This document shows positions 26,501 through 38,500 of a DNA stretch of 64,000 nt, one piece after another. Position numbers and translations under genes: made by a program. The first letter of the stretch is position 1, and the number at the start of each line of letters is the position of its first letter. The notes beneath the pieces were generated by a model that made no database searches, was not told the origin of the DNA, and worked only from the letters and a program-made list of their open reading frames with translations. Origin of the DNA: Phalacrocorax aristotelis (taxonomy: Eukaryota > Chordata > Aves > Suliformes > Phalacrocoracidae). The stretch spans positions 5,821,610 to 5,885,609 of the forward strand of contig NC_134283.1 of the NCBI RefSeq assembly GCF_949628215.1. The letters are read 5' to 3'.

Positions 26501-29500
26501 AGGGAAGCTTTTCTGTGCGTCGGTCTCCAACACTTATTTTTTGTTGGACTTACTTATGAATAAGCTTTTTAGTAATTTTTTCTTTCCATTATTAAGAAAT
26601 TAAAGCCTTTAAAATATGGGATTAGGGAGATTGTCCTTAAGAGTTAATGCAGTGGCAGAAGATAAAAACGTTTCCTCCTCTAATGAACTATTCAAATCCC
26701 ATGCCAAAGCTGGAATTCGAGAAGCTAATTATGATTTCTTTTTATGTTTTAAAATTATTCAATATTAAAAGTTTTATTGAGTCTCCCTATACCCATTTGA
26801 ACATCCCTTCCCTTCAGGCAGAAATTTTCAAACAAGACAGCTGGTCTCTCGAGATGCCTAAACTAATTTGGACTCTGGTATTAGCACACCTCTAGTTTCC
26901 TGTGTGGTAATATCATAGCCAGCTGACAAAGAATAGCATTGCAAGTGCTAGGACAAAGGCAGCTGAGTTATTAAAAAAGCTGAGATAAAGGGGAAGAACA
27001 TTCCTTGAAAAGCCTTTCAACAGTGGAAACTCATCAGAAAAACACCAAAGCTCTTAACAGAAAAGAATAGGATTTTCTTTATGAATTGGGTTTTCTATCC
27101 CAAACATGATGGACTGGTCCCACTGCTGTTCTGAACTGCGCATTTGTCTTCTCTAGGTACTTTCCTAGTGAAAGTGGTGGCCATGAATGCGTTCTCAAAC
27201 ATGAGTCTGGATCTTGGGTTCATCACTGTGCTGGCAAACAGTTCCCATAAAGAAGGTAATTGCATTAATCTGACAGTGCTGGTTTTGACCACATAAGTGT
27301 CTTTTTGTAATCAGAGCATTTCATGGAGTGTTTGTGGTTTGCATCTAGTAATTGCTTTCCTTCCAGCAACAGTGCTGAAAACTTTTGTGGAGCCTTCTTC
27401 CTGATGAAGGCATATTCCTTGGCTTTGAAGCAGTCATAAATTAGCATCACTCTGTATATGTTACACATTGCATATTTGCTATTTCTCCTAGAAATAATTA
27501 GTGAAGTTTTGGCCCAGGACATAGCTCTGAAACCAGGAAATATTTGCATCACAGCAGTCTCTTAAATTACTGTCAGTAAATGCTTCTAGATGGCTCATCC
27601 TTTCATTTACAAAAGCAGATTATACCAGGAATAAAGTGACCTTAGTACTAATCCTATTGAGACTTTTCCAGTGCTTTCCCTCAATATTTCTTTGTACATC
27701 ATTGAAACTCCATCACCTTCTGTGAATTTATATTGATTTACACCATTATGTCTGAAGAATCAGGATCATCTTCTTTACAGCGTGTGACTAGCTTGTTGTT
27801 ACAACTTTACTTATTGTAACTAGACCATTTATCACAGTTTTAGAGTTCGATTCTTATAGCTCTCTTTTAGACTGTCAGTAGTCAAATCCTGTGTATTTAA
27901 GTCATATTCACTGAGGATGTCTGAAATCTTTACAGGTAGCGCTAAAATATTCCACTTTTTTTTGTGTTTCTTTATTAAACAGATTCTGCTAAGGAAGAAG
28001 GCGGCTCCAAAACAAATACCAAAAAGACAAATGTAAGTATTATTTAAGGATCTTCCTTTAAAATTTAAATGCTTAGATATTTTTCCTACCAGTAAAAGTG
28101 CTGCATAAGATATTGAAAAGAAGTATTTGTTGCATACTAGATTATGGACTAGATTTTCTGTGCCCCATGTGGTTTAGCATAAATTCTACACCAAAAGTCT
28201 CTAAGACAAGTATGTTTACAGGCATTCAATCTACAATTTGTAAAAGCCTGCAAGTAACAATTAGATTAGAGAAAATGAACTTTGCACAATGATTCAGTTT
28301 TGGAAGTTGAAACGTGCTTAGATTAATTTTTAAATTATCTACTTGACTAATGGAAACCTCTCTTTGAGGAGCTATCCTTCAAGCAGAGTTTAATATATTT
28401 TTATGTTGTTTCTAAGTGTTTCCTGTTTCTGTATTGGAATGTTTAAGTTACTTTGCAAAGAAGGAATTTCCAGTTTATGGCAAACTAAGAAATTAATGAT
28501 ACACCAATTGCTAGCAGCTGCACAAATTTAAATAATAAAATTGCCAGACATAATATTTTGTTATCATCTTAAAGGTCTAGTTTTTAACTATAACACTAGC
28601 AAACAGCTGTCTGCTATAGGAGATGTGCTGCTTCACAAGAAGGCATCATGCTTTACAGATTGCCTGTAAGAATATCTTGCATCAGAGGAATATAAATCTA
28701 ATTTAGAACTAAGTTTATCAGAGTTTCTAGCACAGCGAGACAAATTCAGCTACTTCCTTCTTTATCTATAGCTATAATGTATCCAATTCAGATAAAAAAG
28801 GAATGTACTAAAAGATGCACTAGAAGAAAAATGATTGTCCAAGGGTTAAAAGTCTTGGTCCAGAAGTGGAAAATTCATGGGAATTAATTTCCTAAGTACC
28901 TGCATTAGTTTTGAAAATGGGAGCTGGACTCCTAAGCCACTTACAAGTTTGGGACCATTTTGCCACACAATTTCTCTGTGCCATCTGTTTCTATTCCCAT
29001 AGCTTCTACTTCCATACTACCACTGATCAGGGAAAGACCATTTAAACTACAGGTCTGCATACAGTGATTTGGGGTCTAAACTTTCAGACCTTTTTCATTA
29101 TAAAGAAGCAAGATATGTATGTGTTTATACAGGCTGCTGTCCTAACTGGTACATTTACTTATTGTTTAGGATCACAAAAGAAAAAACAAAATATACATTA
29201 AACCAAGTCGCCATGTGGATCCTTTCACAACTGTTACACTTGGCTGGCCAGACAACAACAATAATGCCAGTTTTCTCTGGTCCTGTGGTATGTGTGTTTC
29301 CTGAACTTTTCCACCAACTTCTATTTGATGAGTAACAAATTCACTGTCAGGTCAGATCAAGTGGTGAAAATCTGACTAAAGGATGGTTTTCTCTCTGGCT
29401 TTAAAGTTTGCCAATCACTGTACATGGAGAACGTCCTTCTACCTTACCCTCATTTTAACGTTAAAGTGATTATGGTATATAATATGGCACAGTGCTCAGT

Positions 29501-32500
29501 TTTTGTCTTTTCCCCAAGGTGGCTATTCCTAGGTTTCAGTTTTTCCCTGTCTTAAGCCCTCACCCTCACAGCCAAGAACCATGCCCAGGTGCCTTACGTA
29601 GTTAAGCATTTGCAAGGTACATGTGTCTCAATAAAAGAGCAATAATTAGCACCAAATATGATGCAAAAACATTTATGGCTGAAAACTGGATTGAGATTCA
29701 GGACATCTGTGTTCCGTCCCCATATTTATCCCTGGCCTCATACATGACTTTGAAGAAGTCAGTCTGTACTCTGAACTCTGATTACCCACTCTTTAAATTG
29801 GGTTCAGGAAACTTGTTTGCTCTATAAAGCTCTTTGAAACCTACGGCAGAAAAGTCCTTTATAAGAGACTTGGGATGCTATGACTATTCTAATTATAAAG
29901 GAAATCTTTTGCAGGAGCTTGCTGGCCTGAGTGGAATGAATGTGTGCAGCAACAGATCATCCAAACCGACCAAACTGAGGTGCAAATCCCACCTTCCTGC
30001 CTTCCTCCTCCAAGGTCAGCAGTGACTGTCAGGGTTATGGTCCGAAACCATGGCAATGAAGAGAGGCAGGACGAGCAATGTCTCTATGTGACTGCAAAAC
30101 AAGAACTGCAACTGGAAATCAGGTCTGTTTTTGAACCATAATATTAACCGGTTAATATTATTACTACACAAACATAGTGCAAGGCCATATTTTTCAATAA
30201 TAATGATAATAAAGTGATAAAGTATTTATTGTTGTAAACCTATTTATACCTTACCATCACAGGAATTACAGACAAAATGGGTCTTGCTGCATTTTCCAGT
30301 CCACACTTCTGAACACAATCCTATTATAAACTGAATAATGTTCTTTCCAAAACCATTTAGGGTTTTTGTCCCCACTACATTCTTTCAATGTTGGAGATTT
30401 CCATATGCAAACTGCATTGAAACAACTGGAAAAAAAGTCATGTCTGAAGTTCCTACTAGGCACCCAGATACACATTACTGCTTCAAAAAATCTGTTCTTC
30501 AAGAGTCTGGTGCCTCATTAAAGAGCAGTGACATTTCAGTGATCTGTTAATATAATAATTTCAGGAGCTTAAATAGAGGCAGGCTTCATTTGAGAGCCTG
30601 AATCAGTTTTGCAACATAAATAGTTTGTGGGTTCTGGGCCTCAGTCATGTAGAAAAAGGAGATGAAGGTTCCTAAATCTCTTGTGTTAAAATTAAGTATT
30701 TCACTATTTGCCAGTCATGTGTCATCTATCTCATATTGCAGAGCTTTTGCAGATTTTCATCAACCAAGAGTAAAATTATCAACATCAAGGACTATGACAT
30801 CTCACACAGTTACTCCTTGTAACTACTGTCTTAATTCCTTACAGGTGTGAGGCAAACTGCAAGCCAGTGAACGCTAGTGATGAAGTTGTTTTGAGTGTCT
30901 CTGGACAGAAGGACTCCCAGGCCATGTATTATAATTGGTATTTAGATAACATGTTCCAAACCAAGGTGAGATTTGTCAGAAATACTGCACACACAAAAAT
31001 AAACATGCACCCGGAGGGAACACCATGTGGCCTCAGAGTGGTACTTTGTCAAATGGATGCTTTGAAAATAATAGTGACGACTGAGACAAGGGGGTGCCAG
31101 GTTTGAGAGGGGTTATAATGAAGAGCACCAAACTGCCACCCTGCTCCTGATAAATCACAACAGAAATCACAGCAGAGAGCCTCCTCTGTCATGTTTTCTT
31201 TTCTGTCTGATTTTCCAGCCTACGCCCCTTCCTCTAGCCTGTGGCCTGACTGGTTTCCGGCAGGACTCTCTGACTTTGCTTCAAAGCAACGCATCTATGT
31301 TGAAAATGAACAGCTCCTTCTTACAGACACAGGGAGAAGCTTTTCAGATTAAAGTGACAGGTAGGGGCAAGCAGAGTTTTTCAGACTCCTTTGAGATAGT
31401 TTCTGCCATCATGACATCACATTGACATTACACACACATATAGCCTCGCTGACAAATAAGTTAAATCATTCCACAAGCTAAGAGCTGTTACTTTATATGC
31501 GGGTTCTTTAAAATAATTAAGAGCTAAGTTTGTTCTGGGCTGTTGCACAGCAGGACAAATTCAGTCATCTTACTCCAAGCTGTTACTAACTTTGTTAAGG
31601 CTCATCGGAAATGAAGTTACTGCTAATGCTAAATACTTGACCAAATAATACTGCTTTGCTTTATAATGCAAACACTACCATGTTTTTAATAGTCCTTTTC
31701 CTCTTATGGCTTATTCAGTAGCGGGATTTCATTTCTGATTAGGCGCACCCTGATGTTTCTGGTGCCTGAACAAACAGCACCGTTGCTAGAGTAGGCAAGA
31801 TTAATGTCTGAAGATCAGTGCTGCCGGGGCATGACTGCTGCTGACGTTCTGCTCCCTCCACTCCCAGCAATGACTCAGCGTGGCTACGGGGAGGAAACGT
31901 ACCTCGTCAGCACCGTGCCTCCACCCGAGATCCCCAGTTGTGCCGTGTCTCCCAAGCAGGGATCAGTGCTCACTACATTCACAGTCTCCTGCAGCGCTCC
32001 TTGCCTGGCGGATTCATGCCAATCTAGTCATAACAGGCAGCTCACATACTGCTTCTATCTGAAATCAAGTAAGTCCTGAGGTGAACTGTTCAGCTAACTG
32101 CTTCTCTGTGCTTCTAGCAAGCACTGTTACTGTCGCTAACAAGAGCAAAGGCACAACCTGTTTCTGCTCCCCAGAGACTATTTCGGAGTCAATGGGCCTG
32201 CCCAGAGCAAGCCCACAGTCCCCTCTCCTTAGAGAACAGGAGGTGTCTGTGTGGTGTCTGGTAGGTGACCCCCTCTTTCCTATTTCAGATTCTCTTCTGC
32301 ACTGTGGCCAGGATCCTGAACTCTTCCCAGTTTATCTTCCACTTGGAGAGGAGGAGAATTATTTCGTTTTACATATCACAATTACTGTTAGCAACAACTA
32401 TGGTGATACAGTTCAAACTAATGCTTCAGTGAAGGTACACAGTAGAATTACTTTATTTCAAGATCTCTCAAGTTGGTATGTAACCTGCAATTCAGTTTTG

Positions 32501-35500
32501 GAGCTTCTTCCCATTTTATACTTGTTACCTCCTTCTGAATGCGCCGTAATCATGTTTTTCCTATCTAACAGAGACTATTCTCTGTGGACTCAAGGTAGTA
32601 AAAGAATCTTCCACTCTCCTTTCTCCAGGATAGAAGTTTAAAAGATGATCTATTTGGACACTGGGCAGCATAAACTGTATTTACTGTGTCTGGAGTTACT
32701 CCGTGTAGGCCCCAGAAAACTCCTGCTTCTGCCCCAGTGCCCCAGTAAGGAGATCTATATCAGGCCACTAAAAATAAAACATTAAAAATGGGGAACACAA
32801 AGTCCTCTGTCCCACTCTAGCTAGGCTGTCAATAAGATGATTGTGGAAGTGGTTCAAAGATAGTTACAAGAGCATTAGCAACGTTAAGAGCATATCTGAT
32901 TTTTTCATCAGGTTGGACACGCAGATATGATCGATGGGAACCTGACCCTGCAGGCTATTGTATCTGAGAAAGCAAACACCATCCTAAAAGATGGGAACAA
33001 CAGCATGAGTCTTTTCCAGCTGTATAAGTCAGTGACATCAGTCCTTAACCAGGAGACCCAAGAGGAAGGCTTTAACATATCTTTACAGTTGGACACACGA
33101 AAAGAGGTCAGCCAGACACTTGTTTTCTTGCAGTGCAATGCAATATAATGGACTCTTCATATTCTTTGTCAGCTGTTAAGTAATAAAAAGCTCATACATG
33201 ACCACCTGAAATCAATGGAGGTTTCAAGTTTCTAGTATCTGTCTCAGTGTTTGGCACAGGTTTCAGCTGTTTTTAACTATTTTCCCACATAAATAATTTG
33301 TTTTATCATCCATCAGTAAAAGAATTCTTTATTGTTATTGCATTAACTTTAACTAACTAACTTAAAATCAACCTGATTTTTCACAAAAAATTTAAATATT
33401 AACAAAATGGCCTCTCCTGCAGGAGAAATATTCTGTCTAATTTCCCCCCAAAGTACTAGACGGCAGGTAATTTTAATTTGTTCCTTTCAGCTACCAGCTT
33501 ATTTTTCAGTTATGAGCTTATATTTGTACAGTGCTTTGAGTGCCTCAGATGAAAAGATCTAGAGAAATGCAATGTATCCTTCAATTATGATTCATTATTT
33601 GAGTAACATCAATCATACAGGGCTCTGCATTCTCTGGAAGTGGTACTTATACAGTAATTCACATACATTAGTACAAATTCTTACAAGTAAGTCTCCTTGC
33701 TATTAATGGATGTTAAGTGTATAAATCCTCTGTGTTGGGAGGTAACATAAAACTCGTGATTATACAGTTACTAAGGCAAGTGGCATCTTGTCAGTAGACC
33801 TAATATCAGTTCAAATGATCCTTGTTGTGGAGTCTTACCCTACCGCATAATTTACAGCAAGCCTGGCTGTCAATATACAGCACTACTTGCACAGTCCTAA
33901 TTAGCATCTTATTCCTTTGCCTAATTATCCCTTTTCATCCCAAGCTCCGAGGGCTGATGCTGACAACTCTCTCTGCTGTTAACGTAACATCAGTGCAGAC
34001 TGCTCTTAAGATGTCAGAATTATTGAAAGAAATCACGTACAGGAGCGAAGAGTTATCTGTCTCAGCACAGGTAAGAATCTCATAACTCCTCACACTAACA
34101 GTATAGACTCTATCCAACCCCACTGACCTCAGAAGAGTTTTGGTGCCTTACAGTTATCTGCTCTTTATCAATTTTTTCAACGGTACCAGCATGTGTATTT
34201 TGACCAGAAAGGAAAACATTCTGACGTTTAGAGTAAGTGCATTTGGGCTCACAGACATTGTCTCAGCAACCGCTACAGTCCAGGCTGTGACCAGCTGGCC
34301 AGCCACGTTTTATGATACATCTTTAAGATGGAAGCTTTTACTTTTAGTCAGAGGCATGTTAGGATGTATATTTTATCTTTTAAAGTGCTTTTGGAATCCT
34401 GAAAAAAAACTGCCCAGGAAGATTTTTCTAGAATTGCCCAGATCCATTGGTCCCTGATCCACGCACTGTCACAAAATGCATGTAGGCAAGCTGTCAGTGA
34501 GGCAGGAACATCAGAGCACCCAGAGGAACTGAGCACAAATGTTCAGATTGGCCTCACAGAAGTATTTCTTGAATCTTATATGGCAACATGACATTATTAG
34601 TAGATTATGCTATTTATGCATAAGGAGTGAGCACATGGGAGGACAGAACAAACTGTCACTGGGGAAGTTTCCCAAATACACAGGCAATAAAAAGAGCTGT
34701 CTTGGTTTCTGATGTATTATACAGTTGCAGCCAGACAATGGCTTGGGAGCATTTCAGCAGTCTGTGGTTAACTTTGGCAAGACAAGAACATAGCTGGGAT
34801 TCAGCACTCACCCTACAGTAAGGCTGCTAAGCATTTGCAGACTGTGGGAGTGGATATGTCCAAGCTTGCAATAAATTTGCTTGGCTGCCTCACCATCCTG
34901 GGCTAAAAGCTGGCCTGTGCTTTCACAATCACAAAGCAATCACTGGCTGCATCCGGGCACAAAATAAAAATTGTAAACCTCGTTCTCCTTTGGCACTTAG
35001 CACAGCACAAGGCCAAAGGTATTGCTTGCTGGAAATCCAGTATAGGGTTTGTGGAAACTAAGATTGAAATGCACAAACACTTGACAATATGGTGGTATTT
35101 TTTTGGACACACCACCCAAAGTATAACCTAATTTACTACACTACTGTACATCTAAACTGTATCCTTACCTGGCGTTTGGCAGACAAGCTTCCTTCAGATG
35201 ATATTAATCTTTTTTATGGATTAAATCTGCAGAAGCAGGCTGCATTTTCCAGGCCTGTGTTACATGTTAGTATACATCTAGTCTATCACCTTTATTGGTG
35301 TTTGAAGGTATTACCCCAGCACAAATAATTGTAGTAAAACCAGTGTTAGCCACAAATAGTCCCATGAGATTACTTATGTTGCAATATTCAGTAAATGGCA
35401 CAAGTGCCACTTCTGTCATTTGTAGTACCAACACATACAAACTTTCCCCCTTGTTTCCCATGCAGGTGGAAGCTAGCAACACTCTGAAAGGTGTCAGTAC

Positions 35501-38500
35501 TTCCTTGCTCACTGTAAATACAGAAGACAGCAGAGATGATGAGAAGTTAAAAGATGCAGCCAACTATCTATTTAAAGCAGTGAGCAATGTCCTTAAGGCT
35601 TCTGCAGAAATCAGAGCTACAAACACTTCAGCGCCAGAGGCAGAACAGGTAATTTTGGCTTGGTCCAGTTTGTAGTGGACTCTGTGTGAACATCTGCTTG
35701 CTTTGGAAGGCTTTTAAGAGTTCTGCTGCCTCTCATATTTTTAAATTGTCATTGGATGGGGTTCATTGTGACACCATGATGGACTTGAATATCAAAGGAA
35801 ACTTCTCCCCAGTTAGACCTGTTAGACTGACCAGTCTGCTAATTAAGGTGATAGAAGACTCTTAAGATTCGTTACCCTTAAAGCTGAGCAGGACAGAGCA
35901 CTGGAGAACAAGGCATCAGTGTGCAACCTCTAATGGATGATGAGCACACAGAGGTTTTTTTCAGATTTTATTCTCTCTCTTCCTTTTGCCTCATAATTCA
36001 AGGAAGCCACAGGTATTTGATATTCAGGATTGGTTCCACTCCCTCAAAGCTGGAATCAGCTTTGGTTGCTCCTTACACTTTTTCAGAAAGCCCACTCTGA
36101 TTTTCTATTCAGACTTGTGCAACATGCTTATTTTGTCCTATTCTTTCCCATCTATATGTGAATTGTCACTGTTGCCTTCATGTGCTTCCTGGGCTGAACG
36201 TACTGTACCTTTCATCACTGCAAGCAAGGAGGGCATGAAATAAATCTAACCTGAGAGAAAAGGTTATAAAGCATTCGAACTCCTCCAGGATAACACACTA
36301 ATAACACCCAATTAATATGTAATTAGGTCTTGCTTTTGCAAGTAACTAAAGTGTGCAGCTAAAGGGCATTAATATACAGAAGCGCAGGAATATATTGTAT
36401 TAAATTGATGTCATGTTTGTAGTCCTTCAAATTTCAGTGTGTAGAAGTTGTAAATAATAGAATACAGAAGTAAAAGCTGTAAGATATATCTATTTGCTGT
36501 CTGCAATGTTTTAATGAGAATTACAGAAATTGAATTGCTGATTAGAATAACTTCCTCTGAGATTAAGAAGCACAACACCAAGTTTGCCAGCTTTATAAGA
36601 CACTGACATTTAAAATCATATAGTCATTAAGGTTGGAAAAGACCTCTAAGATAATCCAGTCCAACCATCTACCCAGCACCACCAGGCCTCCTAAACCATG
36701 TCCTGAAGTGCCACATCTACATGTTTTCTGAACACCTCCAGGGATGGCAACCCCACCACCTCTCTGGGCAGCCTGTGCCAATGCTTGACGACTCTTTCAG
36801 TAAACACATTTTTCCTAATATCCGATCTAAGCCTCCCCTGACACAGCTTGAGGCCATTTCCTCTCATTCTATCGCTAGTAACTTCAGAGATGAGACTAAT
36901 GCCCACCTCACTACAGCCTCCTTTCAGGTAGTTGTAGAGAGCGATAAGGTGTTGTTGCTAAAAGGAAATAAAGGCAAATAATGTACATCTTGATGATTAT
37001 GAGGGGCTTTGTTGCAAGTTTTCTCCTCTAATCCTTTTCCAGAGTTCAGTGTCACACCAGCTCCTGAATACAGTTGAAAATCTACAGAGTGCCCTTCTGT
37101 TTGGGAAGGAACCAGATAATGAACCAACAGTCCTTACCACTCCTTCTGCCACAATGTATATACACAGGTAACAGTAAGAGTGTATCCCACCTAGGCTCCT
37201 GAGAGTTAATTGAATTTGCCCTAAATATCCTTAAATGAACCACCCAACTAAATATTGTAGCATAACGACAACTTCAACAGTGCAATGAGGCTGTCATGGC
37301 TAACTGATAGTAAGAACAGCCTGGACTCCAATTAGCTTCAATAAGGCCACCTTAGAAATTCTCATGCTGTGTCTTCTTCGATCAACAGAGAATTTACTCC
37401 TATTTCCTGGATGAGGCAGTAGCGGCTTACCTTTGAAATCATGTGGAAAACATATCATGCCATTTAAGGGTTTCTTTTCTTTTCCAAGTTGCCAATAATG
37501 ACATGTTATATAGAATTGTAACCAGCTTGGCAGAAGCAAAGATAACCATGAGGAGCCTGACAAGCATTCTCCATTCCCTATAATCATCCCTAAATTGTTT
37601 CCCGAGAGCCTGGATTTCATCCAGATTTAACTGTGCATTCAAATCAAGAGCACATTCACACAGAAATCAGGTATGTCTTTCACATAGGTACACCTAGTTA
37701 GGTACAATTTTCTATCCAGGTACACCAATTTCATCCCTTTTCTGATGATTCTATGGTAGTGTTATGTGGAGTACTGCGTCATGGACAAATAACGTACAAA
37801 GTATTTAGTGGCAGAGTTAGAAATAGCTCTCCAGCTAAGTTACACTCATGAAGTGAGAAAGCTTTCTCTTTAGGTATAGAGTCCATGCTATTAATGTTGG
37901 GGGGGGGGAGTTTCTGGTGGTTTTTTTTCTTTTTTTCCCTTCTATTTCTCTCTTTTTTCTGTTTTGCTTGTGTCCAACCCTAACTGGACAGATTACAAAC
38001 AGAAAACATGGATGGCACATCCATTAATATCTCCAGTTCCAGCTCTGCCAGCTTTACTCTCCCACCTGCTTCCTCTCTCAGTGTTTCAGGAGTTGATGAT
38101 GAAACAGTGGATATAAGGGCAAGTAAACAGCTTTTATCTGACTCAATCTGATATAAAACTTACATTCTTGGTCTAGTGGTTTTAAAATCTTTTCTCCTTT
38201 TACAATGAATACACAAGCACACAAGTCATCCCTCCCTCCTGTCACACCAAGAAAATAATTTGAAATATTTTTGGACAAAGAAGCCTTCACATATCTGAAT
38301 TGCATGAGGTTGGTTCAGCAAGCTAAGGAGGACTGAAAGCTTAAATTCCCCATCCCATCAACCCCTTACATAAACTCCTGATTCATACTTGCATGGCTAG
38401 AGAAGGCAATGGAATGAATCAATATGTATTAATCTATTTGCTGTTTGTTTACATCCAATGCTGTGAGGAGGATGCAACAGCTCAGAGTCCATAGCACCAT

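Larger units (their letters stand above)
23050..29914 (+). other. PKD1L2: PKD1L2 introns 5 to 9
   Basis: Introns of 1.7 kb (after exon 5), 0.65 kb, 1.1 kb, 0.73 kb and 1.9 kb separate exons 5 to 10. They are AT-rich with no TE or RNA gene that I recognise. The last one, 28037-29914, is where a missed exon would have to lie. Confidence 0.55.

Noticed and set aside
29003-29052. Candidate extra PKD1L2 exon between exons 9 and 10 (CCATAG ... ACAG/GTCTGC)
   Set aside because: At 50 nt it does not repair the phase, and read in phase 0 it contains an in-frame TGA.
36691-36906. 71-codon minus-strand open frame as a host gene
   Set aside because: It is the tail of a CR1 LINE reverse transcriptase, not a host gene.
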